Shown piece by piece: positions 35,751 to 44,789 of a DNA stretch of 64,000 bases. The notes under the pieces were generated by a model. That model made no database searches, was not told the origin of the DNA, and worked only from the letters and a program-made list of their open reading frames with translations. Position 1 is the stretch's first letter, and every line of letters starts with the position of its first letter. The translations under genes were made by a program, and so were the position numbers. The stretch is from the NCBI RefSeq assembly GCF_037963835.1, contig NZ_CP150145.1:186001-250000 (forward strand). The letters are read 5' to 3'. The DNA is from Paenibacillus sp. FSL H8-0332 (GTDB lineage: Bacteria > Bacillota > Bacilli > Paenibacillales > Paenibacillaceae).

Positions 35751-35976
35751 TGAAACTCTCCCGGTTTTCGTTATTTGTGACTGTAGACAATGAACGGATG
35801 ACTACGGCGATCTCATACCATGTGCTTGCAGCTGATCTGATTCTATTTTAACCGATGTACAGCCCCGGAAGCAAAATAAAACCGTAACCCTGACCGAAGA
35901 GAAACATTCTTCCCTCCGGCGCGTATTAGCACAGTATAGGCATTAAGCCGTCCGTAAGGCGCAGCTCTGTTCATTC

Positions 35977-36351
35977 TTATTTGTTGGTGGGAGAGCCTGT
36001 GCCGTAACCTTCATCCTGATAGCCCGTGTTCTCCAGCTTCTGCAGGACCTTCAATCCATCGATCTGAAGGCGTGTCTCGTCGGTACCGTGGTCGTGCAGA
36101 TACTGGAACAGGCGGATGGTGGCGTCATCGAACTGTTCTGCGGCATCATCGTGATCGGCTGACTTGTAGGGGACCAATGCGCGCCGGAAGGCGTAGTCAT
36201 CTCCACTGGACAAATCGGTGAGGAGATCCTGAAGCACGGTCAGCCCGTCATTCGATAGCAGAATCTCGTAGTCACTGGAATCGCCCCTCTCTTCCTGAAT
36301 CAGACCGTGATTCACAGAGACGAAATATCGGTTAAGGTTATCGTCAGGCAC
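35977..36351 (-). CDS. conserved hypothetical acidic protein
   Basis: The product is 124 aa, strongly acidic (many Asp and Glu), without cysteines, signal peptide or membrane segments. The ATG at 36351 is preceded by GAGGGATGAATTG on the minus strand. The segment YEILLSNDGLTVLQDLLTDL, then ATIRLFQYLHDHG, suggests a small mixed alpha/beta fold. I do not recognise the family. It stands alone between divergent genes. Confidence 0.65.
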   Translation of the reverse strand: MPDDNLNRYFVSVNHGLIQEERGDSSDYEILLSNDGLTVLQDLLTDLSSGDDYAFRRALVPYKSADHDDAAEQFDDATIRLFQYLHDHGTDETRLQIDGLKVLQKLENTGYQDEGYGTGSPTNK

Positions 36352-36630
36352 AATTCATCCCTCCATCATTCGATAATGTACGGGTACGCAGGAACGGAGG
36401 ACAGCAGAAGGCAATACGTATGATTGCTTCTTCTGCAGCATACTCATTCCAATAAGAACGTTAGCCGCCTCTACTTGGTATTTACCACATGACGACAAAT
36501 AATGAATCTGCCGTGGACTTTTGGTATGATAGAATCACATTTCCGCTGCTGCATGGAGCGGCAATTGGAATAGAAGGATATACGCGGCTGCGAATCAGCC
36601 TATTCTCACTCTGGAGAAGGAGGAACTACA

Positions 36631-37476
36631 ATGAATTTTCTGCAACGCATTAAAGACGGTGCCAGCCGGGTGAGTGAAAAAGCGCAAAGCTCGGTGGAAG
36701 TGAGCAAGCTGAATGGGCAGATTTCGGATATTGAGCATGAGATGCAGGTTGAATTTTTGAAAATGGGGAAGCTTTTCTACGAGGGATATCGTTCAAGAGA
36801 TATGTCGGTGGCTGAAGGCCAGATGATCGAGCTTGCGCGGGGCTGTAACAAGCTGCAGGAGCAGATCGAGGGTGTGCGCTCAAGAATTGCCGAGCTGAGG
36901 AATGAACGCCTATGCGCCTGCGGTCAGATCGTGGCGATGGATGCCAATTTCTGTCCGCATTGCGGACGTAAGCTGGAAGCACGCAAACCGGAGGGCCGGA
37001 GGCCGGAGGAGCAGGAAATCTCACTGCGTAAGGAACCGTCTTCGGCGGCAGCCGCGGCCGCAGCGCCGCCTGCGGTTACCGTACATACGGTGCTGGAGCA
37101 TGAAGATGAGGAAGACCAATACTACGGCGAGGAAGAGCTGACCGAAGCGGAACGGGAGCTGGCCAGAAGACCCGAAGCGCGTGTGCAGTACGCTGAGGTG
37201 CTGCCTGAACGGGAAGAAGAGACAGAGCTGGAGGAGGTTGACCGGATGGTTGCCGGTTCTGACCGGAGCCGCCGGGAGGCAGATGAGCTGGAACGGGAAC
37301 GGGAGCGGCAACTCGAGCTGGACCGCCGGATCAGGGACTGGAAGGCAAGTGAGCCAGACGAAGAGCGGGTAGCCGGAGACGCGGATACACGGGAGATCGT
37401 GAATTGCCAGATCTGCCGCGCCGATCTGCCGAAGGGCTCTATGTGGTGCCCGCGCTGCGGCTCGGAGCAAATATAG
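36631..37476 (+). CDS. coiled-coil protein with two zinc ribbons
   Basis: The product is 281 aa, with ATG after GGAGAAGGAGGAA. Residues 10-95 are a helical coiled coil. A zinc ribbon follows (CACGQIVAMDANFCPHCGRK, about 92-111), then a long acidic, Glu/Arg-rich low-complexity region (115-250). A second ribbon lies at the C-terminus (CQICRADLPKGSMWCPRCG, about 258-276). Both ribbons have complete CxxC-type pairs. It is cytosolic, perhaps a scaffold. The TrmB-type regulator gene starts 36 bases downstream and is likely co-transcribed. Confidence 0.8.
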   Translation: MNFLQRIKDGASRVSEKAQSSVEVSKLNGQISDIEHEMQVEFLKMGKLFYEGYRSRDMSVAEGQMIELARGCNKLQEQIEGVRSRIAELRNERLCACGQIVAMDANFCPHCGRKLEARKPEGRRPEEQEISLRKEPSSAAAAAAAPPAVTVHTVLEHEDEEDQYYGEEELTEAERELARRPEARVQYAEVLPEREEETELEEVDRMVAGSDRSRREADELERERERQLELDRRIRDWKASEPDEERVAGDADTREIVNCQICRADLPKGSMWCPRCGSEQI

Positions 37477-37512
37477 ACAGTGTAGTACTGACAGCTTAGG
37501 GGGACAACATAG

Positions 37513-38331
37513 ATGGAACAGTTGCTACTGCATCTGCGCAATTTGGGTTTCACAGAGATGGAATCCAAAATTATGGTTGAGCTGGCCACCAAGGGCCAGG
37601 CTTCGGGCTACGAAGTAGCAAAGCAGCTAGGAGTATCAAGATCGAACGTATACGCGGCGCTTCAGCGCCTGACCCAGCAAGGCTACGTGCGCTGCGGAGA
37701 AGGGGAGCCGGCACGCTACAGTGTGCTGGACCCGGAAGAGCTGGCCACGATGATTTCCGGCCGGGTGCAGGCCTCGCTTGCGTATATGGAGAGTGAAATG
37801 CCGCGTGGAGGTCCGGTCAGCCCCTCCTTCTACAACGTGGAGGGTGACCGGAATGTAATTGGAGAGCTGGTCCGCCAGCTGAATCTTGCCGCTCAGGAGA
37901 TTGTAGTGGATGTGTGGCGGGAGGAAGCCTCGCTGCTGCGCAGTGAGCTTGAGCAGGCGGAGAAGCGCGGAGTGAAGCTGCTCTGGGCCTTTGACGGCGG
38001 TGACGCTGTACCGGCACCTTTTCCGGTGTGGCCGCCCCTGCCGGGCAAGCCGGAACGCAGCGGAGGCCGGAAGTTCTCCTTCGTGGTGGACCGGAGCTGG
38101 TGCATGCTCGGCATGCGCTATGAGGACGGGAGCGCCCAGGCCGTGGTTACCGAGCATCCGGTGCTGGTGGAGCTGCTGCTCAAATCTTTTACACAGGAAA
38201 TGGTGTTGTTCGAGCTGGAGGAAGATATGGGTCCCGAACTGCAGCGACGCTACGGGGAGCGCTATAGCCGGATCTACAGCAAATATGTGCTGCATGATCA
38301 GGAGGAATCCGGGGAAGAGCCGGAGGAATAG
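37513..38331 (+). CDS. TrmB family transcriptional regulator
   Basis: The product is 272 aa, with ATG after AGGGGGACAAC. The N-terminal winged helix (about 1-75) reads LGFTEMESKIMVELATKGQ, then YEVAKQLGVSRSNVYAALQRL, the TrmB signature. Residues 100-260 form an effector domain with PLD-like features (AAQEIVVDVWREEASLLRSELEQAEKRGVKLLWAF). TrmB proteins sense sugars in archaea; the ligand in Bacillota is usually unknown. Its neighbours do not point to a metabolic target. Confidence 0.85.
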   Translation: MEQLLLHLRNLGFTEMESKIMVELATKGQASGYEVAKQLGVSRSNVYAALQRLTQQGYVRCGEGEPARYSVLDPEELATMISGRVQASLAYMESEMPRGGPVSPSFYNVEGDRNVIGELVRQLNLAAQEIVVDVWREEASLLRSELEQAEKRGVKLLWAFDGGDAVPAPFPVWPPLPGKPERSGGRKFSFVVDRSWCMLGMRYEDGSAQAVVTEHPVLVELLLKSFTQEMVLFELEEDMGPELQRRYGERYSRIYSKYVLHDQEESGEEPEE

Positions 38332-38380
38332 GGCTGCAATAGTAAGTGCCCAAGTTCACTAAGCAAGGGAGGTGACAAGC

Positions 38381-38686
38381 ATGGAGTGTATTGTACATTT
38401 TGAAGTGCAGCATGCAGAGGGCGTCAAGCCGCTGCGCGGACTGCTGTTCCTGGAAGAGGGTAAGACCCCGGGAGAACAAGAGCTGGTGGAGATGTTCAAG
38501 GACATGAAGTTCAACGTGCGGCTGGATGACCGCGAGAAATGGATTTTCAAGCCCGTGGCTCCGGGAGAAAGTTATTCCGAGATCCGCATTACCAGCTTTG
38601 ACAACGGGAAGAAAAGCAGCAAGCCGGAGGGTGAGCTGAAGTCGATAGTCGGCAACTTACTGCCCCAGAAACCAACAGGGATATAA
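38381..38686 (+). CDS. conserved hypothetical protein
   Basis: The product is 101 aa from the ATG at 38381, with GGGAGGTGA at ideal distance; a GTG at 38372 lies too close to it. It has a mixed beta/alpha pattern (MECIVHFEVQHAEGVKPLRG, then KFNVRLDDREKWIFKPV) without membrane segment or cysteine cluster. It follows the TrmB gene by 49 bases, so co-transcription is possible. I do not recognise a family. Confidence 0.7.
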   Translation: MECIVHFEVQHAEGVKPLRGLLFLEEGKTPGEQELVEMFKDMKFNVRLDDREKWIFKPVAPGESYSEIRITSFDNGKKSSKPEGELKSIVGNLLPQKPTGI

Positions 38687-38755
38687 CCGGAGCAGCGGTG
38701 TTCCAGCGGTTTTTGTCCGCTAGTAGAATTACTGCTGCTAATGGAGGATATGTTT

Positions 38756-38809
38756 GTGAAGAAGGTCTATTCCTGCACGAAGCAGGAAACGGACCAGGCG
38801 GAAACGTGA
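38756..38809 (+). CDS. possible 17-aa peptide
   Basis: A GTG at 38756, eight bases after GGAGG (38743-38747), reads VKKVYSCTKQETDQAET and stops at 38807-38809, ten bases before a strong terminator. An ATG at 38750 would extend it by two residues. The arrangement of ribosome binding site, tiny frame and terminator is suggestive, but chance cannot be excluded. Confidence 0.3.
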   Translation: MKKVYSCTKQETDQAET

Positions 38810-38818
38810 AATATGTAA

Positions 38819-38859
38819 CAAAGAGCAGGCCCAGGGGAATACCCGGGGCCTGCTCTTTG
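38819..38859. terminator. strong hairpin terminator
   Basis: AAAGAGCAGGCCC and GGGCCTGCTCTTT, a 13-bp perfect stem with a loop of about 13 bases. It can act in both directions and ends the zinc-ribbon/TrmB/hypothetical unit. Confidence 0.85.
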
Positions 38860-38927
38860 TGTTGGGAGAAATATCATTCCAACTTCTTCATTAGCCAGAA
38901 CAATCTGCAGCCAGACCAATCTGCTCC

Positions 38928-39110
38928 TAACGGACCTGAGAGACCTTATCCCCTGGAAAACAACACTTTTGGTGTCTTAACGGACCGAGGTGACCTTAAG
39001 GTAGCTCAAAACGATTCTTAAGAGCGGTATTTCAGAGAATAAGGTCCATGTGGTCCGTTACTTGCCTAATTTATGACTTTCATCCAGAATAAGAGCGCCT
39101 CAGTCCGTTA
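38928..39110. repeat. four-box palindromic element (TAACGGAC type)
   Basis: Plus boxes TAACGGACC.GAG..GACCTTA at 38928-38949 and 38978-38999 (50-bp period). Reverse-complement boxes ending GTCCGTTA at 39039-39060 and 39089-39110 (50-bp period). The whole is a mirror-symmetric element of 183 bp. No gene overlaps it. Confidence 0.75.
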
Positions 39111-39149
39111 CGCTGAGCCACATATGCGCCCCGCCCCGCCGCGTCCAGC

Positions 39150-40103
39150 CTAGCCGCCCGCGCGGCAGGACCCCGCGGCGCCGGCATCCACCGCCGAGGC
39201 TGCCGCCAGCGGCGAGAGCACGCGCAGCGCGCCCGGCTCGCAAGCCACGGCCAGCGGCGCCGTGCCGAGCGCTTCGCCGTCGCCGATGGCGTGGCGAGGC
39301 TGCGCGAAGTGGACGGCTACGCTGCGTCCGCGCAGCATAGTGACATAGGGCAGCTTCGTGTGCCTGCCCTTCACCACCGTCGGGAACAGCCGCAGCAGTT
39401 GCCCGCGGCTGACCCCGTGCACGACGCAGACGTCAAGCAGGCCGTCGCCTGATTCCGCCTGCGGACAGATCAATAGCCCGCCGCCGTAGCTGGGCAGGTT
39501 GCAGACCGAGACCAGCCACGCCTGGCCATAGGCCTGCTCCTTACCGTCGCAGGTCACGCTGACGCGGCAGGGCTTGAAGGTCATCAGCGTATGCAGCACG
39601 CCGATGATATAGGCTAGGCGCCCGGCGCCAATGGCGTTGCACAGCCGCTTGTAGCGGCTGGCGTTCACATTGACGGCCACCTGCGCGTCGAAGCCGCTGG
39701 CCACTGCGGTCAGGGTGAGAACACCTGCCGCGTTAAGCAGATCGGCTTCGATGCAGCGCTCCTGCAGCGCGTGATCCAGCGCTGCCTCAGGCGCGAGCGG
39801 GATGCTGAACCCGCGCGCGGTGTCATTGCCCGAACCCGCCGGGATGACTCCCAGCGGGACCCCTCTGCGCCGCAGTGCGCCCAGCACACTGTGGATCGTG
39901 CCGTCGCCGCCGACAACGATGGCGGCGCGCCAGTCCTCGCGGCGGGCAAGCGCGTGCAGCACCTGGCTCTCTGCGCTGTCAGCGCTCTGTGTGAATAGCG
40001 CTTCATACGCAGCTGCACGCTTCTCAAGCAAGGCCTGGATGGTGTGCCAGGTCCGCAGCCCTGCTCCGCCGCCGGAGCGGGAATTTATGATGAACAAATA
40101 CAT
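39150..40103 (-). CDS. diacylglycerol/lipid kinase family protein
   Basis: The product is 317 aa. The N-terminal IINSRSGGGAG, nucleotide-binding VVGGDGTIHSVL (about 63-74) and IPAGSGNDTARGF (about 86-98) are the DAGK catalytic motifs. The C-terminal beta domain has SYGGGLLICPQAESGDGLLDV. It phosphorylates diacylglycerol or another lipid at the membrane, with ATP. GC content is visibly higher than in the neighbours, and the Ala-rich C-terminal tail (AAASAVDAGAAGS) is unusual. It is monocistronic. Confidence 0.88.
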   Translation of the reverse strand: MYLFIINSRSGGGAGLRTWHTIQALLEKRAAAYEALFTQSADSAESQVLHALARREDWRAAIVVGGDGTIHSVLGALRRRGVPLGVIPAGSGNDTARGFSIPLAPEAALDHALQERCIEADLLNAAGVLTLTAVASGFDAQVAVNVNASRYKRLCNAIGAGRLAYIIGVLHTLMTFKPCRVSVTCDGKEQAYGQAWLVSVCNLPSYGGGLLICPQAESGDGLLDVCVVHGVSRGQLLRLFPTVVKGRHTKLPYVTMLRGRSVAVHFAQPRHAIGDGEALGTAPLAVACEPGALRVLSPLAAASAVDAGAAGSCRAGG

Positions 40104-40244
40104 GGATGCTTCCCCCAGCCTGTAGATTCCTGCATGTCTTATCTCATTGTAAGGAGCAGACAGGCAAAAGGGAAACTATTTTGAAATACAAGAAATTATA
40201 TGTTTCACACGATAACTTATCCTTCTATTTCTCGCCTAAACGAA

Positions 40245-40267
40245 TGCCGTCCTTTAAAAGGACGGCA
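40245..40267. terminator. hairpin between lipid kinase and DUF4870 genes
   Basis: TGCCGTCCTTT-a-AAAGGACGGCA, an 11-bp perfect stem 29 bases past the stop of the gene at 40296-40643 (minus strand). Confidence 0.6.
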
Positions 40268-40295
40268 AAGCCGTTTCCACTTGTGCACCACGGAG

Positions 40296-40643
40296 CTATA
40301 GCTGCCGCAGCTGGCTTTCGGCGATTTGCCCTACCCAGGGGAGCTTGAACCATCTGCTGCCCAGGGCATGGTAGATCATCAGGAGCCAGACCGCGAAGCT
40401 GCAGAGGGAGATCAGGGCGCCCGCCACATCACCGAGAAGCGGAATGAAGCCGCTGAGCACATGGGCGATCATGAGCGCACCGAAGGCAATCAGGGATTGA
40501 AGCGAGTGGAACAGGACGAAGCGGCTGCGCTTCTCCAGCGCGAGGAAAATAATTGCCCCGATAAAAGGGAAGAAATAACACAAGGCGGCGGCAATGTTAT
40601 CAGGCAGTCCGGTGGAAGATCTGAAAGGCGACAAAGGGCTCAC
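40296..40643 (-). CDS. DUF4870-like membrane protein
   Basis: The product is 115 aa with three membrane helices (about 18-38, 47-70, 73-98). SGLPDNIAAALCYFFPFIGAIIFL, then SRFVLFHSLQSLIAFG, is typical of small DUF4870 membrane proteins; the FHSLQSL motif is conserved. The function is unknown. The ATG at 40643 follows AAGGAGAGTGAG on the minus strand. Confidence 0.8.
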   Translation of the reverse strand: MSPLSPFRSSTGLPDNIAAALCYFFPFIGAIIFLALEKRSRFVLFHSLQSLIAFGALMIAHVLSGFIPLLGDVAGALISLCSFAVWLLMIYHALGSRWFKLPWVGQIAESQLRQL

Positions 40644-41159
40644 TCTCCTTGGATTGTAGAGAAAAGGACGAATAATATTCTTGCTTCTTCCCTACAAGCC
40701 TATGAGGTGTCCAGGCAAAGTATGAGCCGTGCGGAGATGCTGTCCAATAATTTCTGGGGATAGGGGGCACACTATGTTCAGGTTCCCAAACGGGAGGGCA
40801 AGCATATACTATAAAAAATTTCCATTTGCATTTTTACATGGAAAGGTGGAAGTTAATCTGGAATATGATACAATATAACGATAAGGCCCGAAAGGAGTGA
40901 TTCAGCAAGTGGCTCTTCGGGTAATTAAAGTGTCAAGGTGTCTTTGCAGTGGGACATCCTTACTCTCAGCCCAAATCACGACGAACCTGCTTCACCGGCA
41001 AGGCGGATTTCCAAGTTACTGGAATGGTAGTCTGGACGGGTAATGCAAGCCGCGTATGTGTAATGGTTCTTACTTGCATTTCAAGGTTACGGCGAACTTT
41101 TCATCATGCATTCTCTACAACGGAGCATTCATTTTCAATGTTTTGGGAGGGAACTGATC
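40644..41159. other. long intergenic/leader region
   Basis: No convincing gene. A GATACAAT -10-like box at about 40867-40874 would give the next gene a leader of about 280 bases, containing CCCGAA..TTCGGG (40888-40921). Candidate GTG-started frames at about 40897 and 40909 lack proper spacing to AAAGGAG. I found no match to a known riboswitch. Confidence 0.35.
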
Positions 41160-41348
41160 ATGGCAAGTAAAGGTCATAACGAAGTCAAGGAAAGTCTAAG
41201 GGAAATGACACGTATTTTCCGGCCCAAAGATCCCAAGAAATTTGTGAAAGAGTACGTCCGGAAATATCGGATCACGGGAGGCTATGAGGAAGAACTGACC
41301 ATGGTTGTGGAGCATGAGCTGGTTAGAATGAATTCTTCCGTCTCGTGA
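41160..41348 (+). CDS. small hypothetical protein
   Basis: The product is 62 aa, with ATG nine bases after GGGAGG (41145-41150). It is basic and helical (REMTRIFRPKDPKKFVKEYVRKYRITGG) with an acidic C-terminal helix (EEELTMVVEHELVRM). No membrane segment or cysteine. I do not recognise it. A terminator-like hairpin follows at 41447. Confidence 0.65.
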   Translation: MASKGHNEVKESLREMTRIFRPKDPKKFVKEYVRKYRITGGYEEELTMVVEHELVRMNSSVS

Positions 41349-41446
41349 AGCAGCGGGCAGAGCGATTAATTCTGTTTCGTGCTGTGTGATTCCGACACTA
41401 TACATTTAATTTACATTCGAGCGATAACATCCATGAGGATTCTCAT

Positions 41447-41491
41447 AAACCGTGCCCGGGCAGCCTGCTGCTTCTGGAATCGGTTTTTTTT
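41447..41491 (+). terminator. terminator-like hairpin
   Basis: AAACCG (41447-41452) and CGGTTT (41481-41486) enclose a GC-rich inner region with TGCCCGGGCA, followed by a T-run to 41491. Confidence 0.6.
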
Positions 41492-41590
41492 GTATGTCCT
41501 TTGCAGATGATCTTCGTATGTCAAATGAATTAATAGACACAACTACATATGAATACGCTTCAAAAGTAGTTTAACAGTTTTTCGGCAATA

Positions 41591-41606
41591 TTGAAAGCGC
41601 TTTTAA
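41591..41606 (+). promoter_or_regulatory. cre site (CcpA operator)
   Basis: TTGAAAGCGCTTTTAA fits the cre consensus WTGNNARCGNWWWCAW with one mismatch. It lies about 90 bases upstream of the cta promoter, suggesting carbon catabolite control of the oxidase operon. Confidence 0.65.
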
Positions 41607-41666
41607 AATCAGCATTGACAAGCTTTCCGCGATTCAAAAATGATTATGTGAATTTGTTGTGAACGA

Positions 41667-41695
41667 TTGACAAAACCGTGGGCCGAACTTATATT
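41667..41695 (+). promoter_or_regulatory. sigma-A promoter of the cta operon
   Basis: TTGACA, 17 bases, TATATT. Start near 41702. An imperfect dyad TTGTGAA-cga-TTGACAA (41656-41672) overlaps the -35 and resembles a Rex operator with a short spacer, but the match is weak. Confidence 0.85.
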
Positions 41696-41763
41696 AATAG
41701 TGATTGTTATAATTGACAGGAAAATACTCTAATCTACGAATTCGGGAAAAGCGGGGTAGATCA

Positions 41764-42813
41764 ATGATGAAAACGTGGCAGGCTGGTAAGCGGCTTCTTC
41801 CCATGACGGCAGCGCTTGGACTCCTTCTGGCCGGATGCGGGCGGGAGGACTTGTCGGTACTCAGACCGCAGGGACCCGTAGCGGAAAGCTCTTACGGACT
41901 GATGAAGCTGTCGATCGCAATCATGATTGTGGTGCTGCTGATCGTCTTCTCTATTGCGGCTTATGTATGGATTCGCTTCCGCCGGAAGAAGGATCAGGAT
42001 GAGATTCCGAAGCAGGTGGAGGGCAGCTTCAAGCTGGAGGTGCTGTGGACGGTCATCCCGCTTATCCTCGTCATTGTGCTGGCGATTCCCACGGTGAAGG
42101 TGGTGTTCGCTGCCGGCAATGATCATTCGGATGACAAGGACGCGATCAAGGTCAAGGTGACCGGCCACCAATACTGGTGGGAGTTCGAATATACGGATTA
42201 CGGAATAACGACTGCGCAGGATCTGATTATTCCTACAGGCAAGCACATCGCCTTCGAGCTGAGCACCAAGGATGTGCTGCATTCCTTCTGGGTACCCTCG
42301 CTGGCCGGGAAAATGGATACTAACCCCGACGGCACGGTGAACCGCTTCAGCTTCAGTGCGCCGAATGAAGGCGTTTACCGTGGAAAATGTGCGGAGCTGT
42401 GCGGCCCTTCCCACGGGTTCATGGAGTTTAAGGTGAAGTCGGTCAGTGGTGAGGCCTTTGACAACTGGGTGGCTTCGATGAAGGCACCGGAGTCTGTGAT
42501 GCCGGAAGACCCGGTACTGGCTGAGAAGTTCAAGTCCCAGTGCCTGAGCTGCCATGCGATTGGCAGCATGCCTGCATCACCGGTGGCTCCCAGTCTGACC
42601 GGAATCGGCTCGCGTGAATCGGTTGCCGGGATTCTGCTTAATGATGACACCCGTGAAGACGGGGCGCCGATTCTGGAGAATCTGAAGACTTGGCTGCATG
42701 ATCCGCAGAGTGTGAAGCCCGGCAACAAGATGCCGAACCCGAAGGATATGGGCTTAAGTGATGAAGAGATCGACGGCATTGCCGAATATCTGGCCGGTTA
42801 TACGCTGGACTAG
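41764..42813 (+). CDS. ctaC: cytochrome c oxidase subunit II (caa3 type)
   Basis: The product is 349 aa from the ATG at 41764; a second ATG follows directly. The lipoprotein signal ends in LLLAGC. Two membrane helices (about 50-72 and 90-112) precede the cupredoxin domain, with QYWWEFEY and the CuA ligands CAELCGPSHGFM (Cys about 210). A fused cytochrome c domain carries CLSCH (about 260) and an axial Met in NKMPNP. The fusion defines a caa3-type oxidase that accepts electrons from cytochrome c at the outer face. It is the first gene of the operon. Confidence 0.96.
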   Translation: MMKTWQAGKRLLPMTAALGLLLAGCGREDLSVLRPQGPVAESSYGLMKLSIAIMIVVLLIVFSIAAYVWIRFRRKKDQDEIPKQVEGSFKLEVLWTVIPLILVIVLAIPTVKVVFAAGNDHSDDKDAIKVKVTGHQYWWEFEYTDYGITTAQDLIIPTGKHIAFELSTKDVLHSFWVPSLAGKMDTNPDGTVNRFSFSAPNEGVYRGKCAELCGPSHGFMEFKVKSVSGEAFDNWVASMKAPESVMPEDPVLAEKFKSQCLSCHAIGSMPASPVAPSLTGIGSRESVAGILLNDDTREDGAPILENLKTWLHDPQSVKPGNKMPNPKDMGLSDEEIDGIAEYLAGYTLD

Positions 42814-42863
42814 GGGCCTATGACCGAAGCGGAAGCAGCATATTTGATAAGGGGGTACATACC

Positions 42864-44789
42864 TTGGCTCACGCAGCGCAATCCTTGCAGCCCTCCCAGC
42901 CCTTGAAGCCCGGCCACAGCGCCAAGCGGCATACCGGGCTGATGGACTGGATTACCACCGTCGACCACAAAAAAATAGCCATTCTGTATCTATGGGCCGG
43001 CGGCCTCTTCTTCGGCATAGGGGGCATTGAGGCGATCCTGATCCGTATTCAGCTGATCAAGCCGATGAATACCTTCCTGGACGCTCAGACCTTCAACGAG
43101 CTGATTACCATGCACGGCACGACCATGATCTTTCTTGGAGTCATGCCGGTTATTTTTGCGCTGATGAATGCGGTAATTCCGCTGCAGATCGGCGCGCGGG
43201 ATGTCGCCTTTCCTTTTCTCAACTCGCTGGGCTTCTGGACCTTCCTGTTCGGCGGTCTCCTGCTTAACCTGAGCTGGGTGATGGGCGGTGCGCCTGATGC
43301 AGGCTGGACCGCATATACCCCACTCTCCGGTAAGGGATACAGTCCCTCGCACGGAGTGGATTTTTATACGATAGGGCTACAGATTGCCGGTCTCGGCACA
43401 CTCATTGGCGGGATTAACTTCCTGGCTACCATCATTACGATGCGTGCGCCGGGGATGTCCTTCATGCGGATGCCGATGTTCGCCTGGGCTACCTTCATTA
43501 CCTCAGCCATTATTCTGTTTGCATTCCCTGCGGTTACCGTAGGACTTGTCCTGCTTACCTTCGACCGGATACTGGACGCCAATTTCTTCAATGTTGACGG
43601 TGGGGGCAATCCCGTACTGTGGCAGCATATCTTCTGGATCTTCGGCCATCCCGAAGTGTACATTCTGATTCTCCCGGCCTTCGGCATCATCTCCGAGGTC
43701 ATTCCGACCTTCTCGCGCAAGCGGCTGTTCGGTTACAGCTCCATGGTCTTCGCCACGATTCTGATCGCCTTCCTGGGCTTCATGGTCTGGGCGCATCATA
43801 TGTTCACCACCGGCCTCGGTCCGGTAGCGAACGCCTTGTTCTCCGTCTCTACCATGCTGATTGCCGTGCCGACCGGGATCAAGATCTTCAACTGGCTGTT
43901 CACCATGTGGGGCGGACAGGTGCGCTTCACGACCCCGAATCTGTTCGCGGCCGGGTTCATTCCCACCTTCACGATGGGCGGGGTAACCGGGGTGATGCTG
44001 GCCTCCGCGCCGGCGGACTTCCAGTTCCATGATACGTACTTCGTGGTAGCGCATTTCCACTACGTCATTGTCGGCGGTCTGGTGCTCGGGCTGTTCGCCG
44101 GGCTGCACTACTGGTGGCCGAAGATGTTCGGGCGGATGCTCAGCGAGTCCTTGGGCAAGTGGACCTTCTGGACCTTCATTATCGGGTTCCACTTAACGTT
44201 CTTCGTGCAGCATTTCCTGGGACTGATGGGAATGCAGCGGCGCGTATTCACCTATTTGCCGAACCAGCAGTTCGATACGCTCAACCTGGTCAGTACAGTG
44301 GGGGCGTTCCTGATGGGAGTGGGCATGATTATCTTCCTGGTAAATGTATTCTTGACCTCCAGACGGCCAGCGGATGCGCCGGAAGACCCGTGGGAAGACG
44401 GGCGTACCCTGGAATGGACGATACCTTCGCCGCCGCCGGAATATAACTTCAAGCAGACGCCGCTGGTGCGTGGCTTGGATGCTTTCTGGAAAGAGAAAAT
44501 GGCCGGACATAAGGCCATGACTCCTGCGGAGCCGATAGGCCCGATTCATATGCCGTCGGCTACGATTCTGCCGTTCCTGATGTCCGTCGGTATCTTCATT
44601 GCGGGCCTTGGCTTCATGTTCAGCCGCGATGAATTCAGCAGCAGCATGATGAGCTTCCTGTTCAATAACTATATTGTTACGGCGTTGGGGCTTCTTATTA
44701 CCTTCGGATCGATGCTGATGCGGTCGCTGTTCGACGATCACGGCTGGCATATCGAACCCGAAGAGCTGGAAGGAGGGGAGCAGAGATGA
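42864..44789 (+). CDS. ctaD: cytochrome c oxidase subunit I
   Basis: The product is 641 aa from a TTG at 42864 behind AAGGGGGTA. It has about 14 membrane helices. Heme and copper ligands are visible: MHGTTMIF, WIFGHPEVYILILPAFG with the cross-linked His-Tyr pair, WAHHMF, and FHDTYFVVAHFHYV with the heme His residues. It is the catalytic subunit with the heme a/a3-CuB centre that reduces oxygen to water and pumps protons. Its stop overlaps ctaE by four bases. Confidence 0.97.
   Translation: MAHAAQSLQPSQPLKPGHSAKRHTGLMDWITTVDHKKIAILYLWAGGLFFGIGGIEAILIRIQLIKPMNTFLDAQTFNELITMHGTTMIFLGVMPVIFALMNAVIPLQIGARDVAFPFLNSLGFWTFLFGGLLLNLSWVMGGAPDAGWTAYTPLSGKGYSPSHGVDFYTIGLQIAGLGTLIGGINFLATIITMRAPGMSFMRMPMFAWATFITSAIILFAFPAVTVGLVLLTFDRILDANFFNVDGGGNPVLWQHIFWIFGHPEVYILILPAFGIISEVIPTFSRKRLFGYSSMVFATILIAFLGFMVWAHHMFTTGLGPVANALFSVSTMLIAVPTGIKIFNWLFTMWGGQVRFTTPNLFAAGFIPTFTMGGVTGVMLASAPADFQFHDTYFVVAHFHYVIVGGLVLGLFAGLHYWWPKMFGRMLSESLGKWTFWTFIIGFHLTFFVQHFLGLMGMQRRVFTYLPNQQFDTLNLVSTVGAFLMGVGMIIFLVNVFLTSRRPADAPEDPWEDGRTLEWTIPSPPPEYNFKQTPLVRGLDAFWKEKMAGHKAMTPAEPIGPIHMPSATILPFLMSVGIFIAGLGFMFSRDEFSSSMMSFLFNNYIVTALGLLITFGSMLMRSLFDDHGWHIEPEELEGGEQR

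Noticed and set aside
41656-41672. Rex operator at the cta promoter
   Set aside because: The half-sites TTGTGAA and TTGACAA have a mismatch and a three-base spacer instead of the usual one, so it is only mentioned as a weak possibility.
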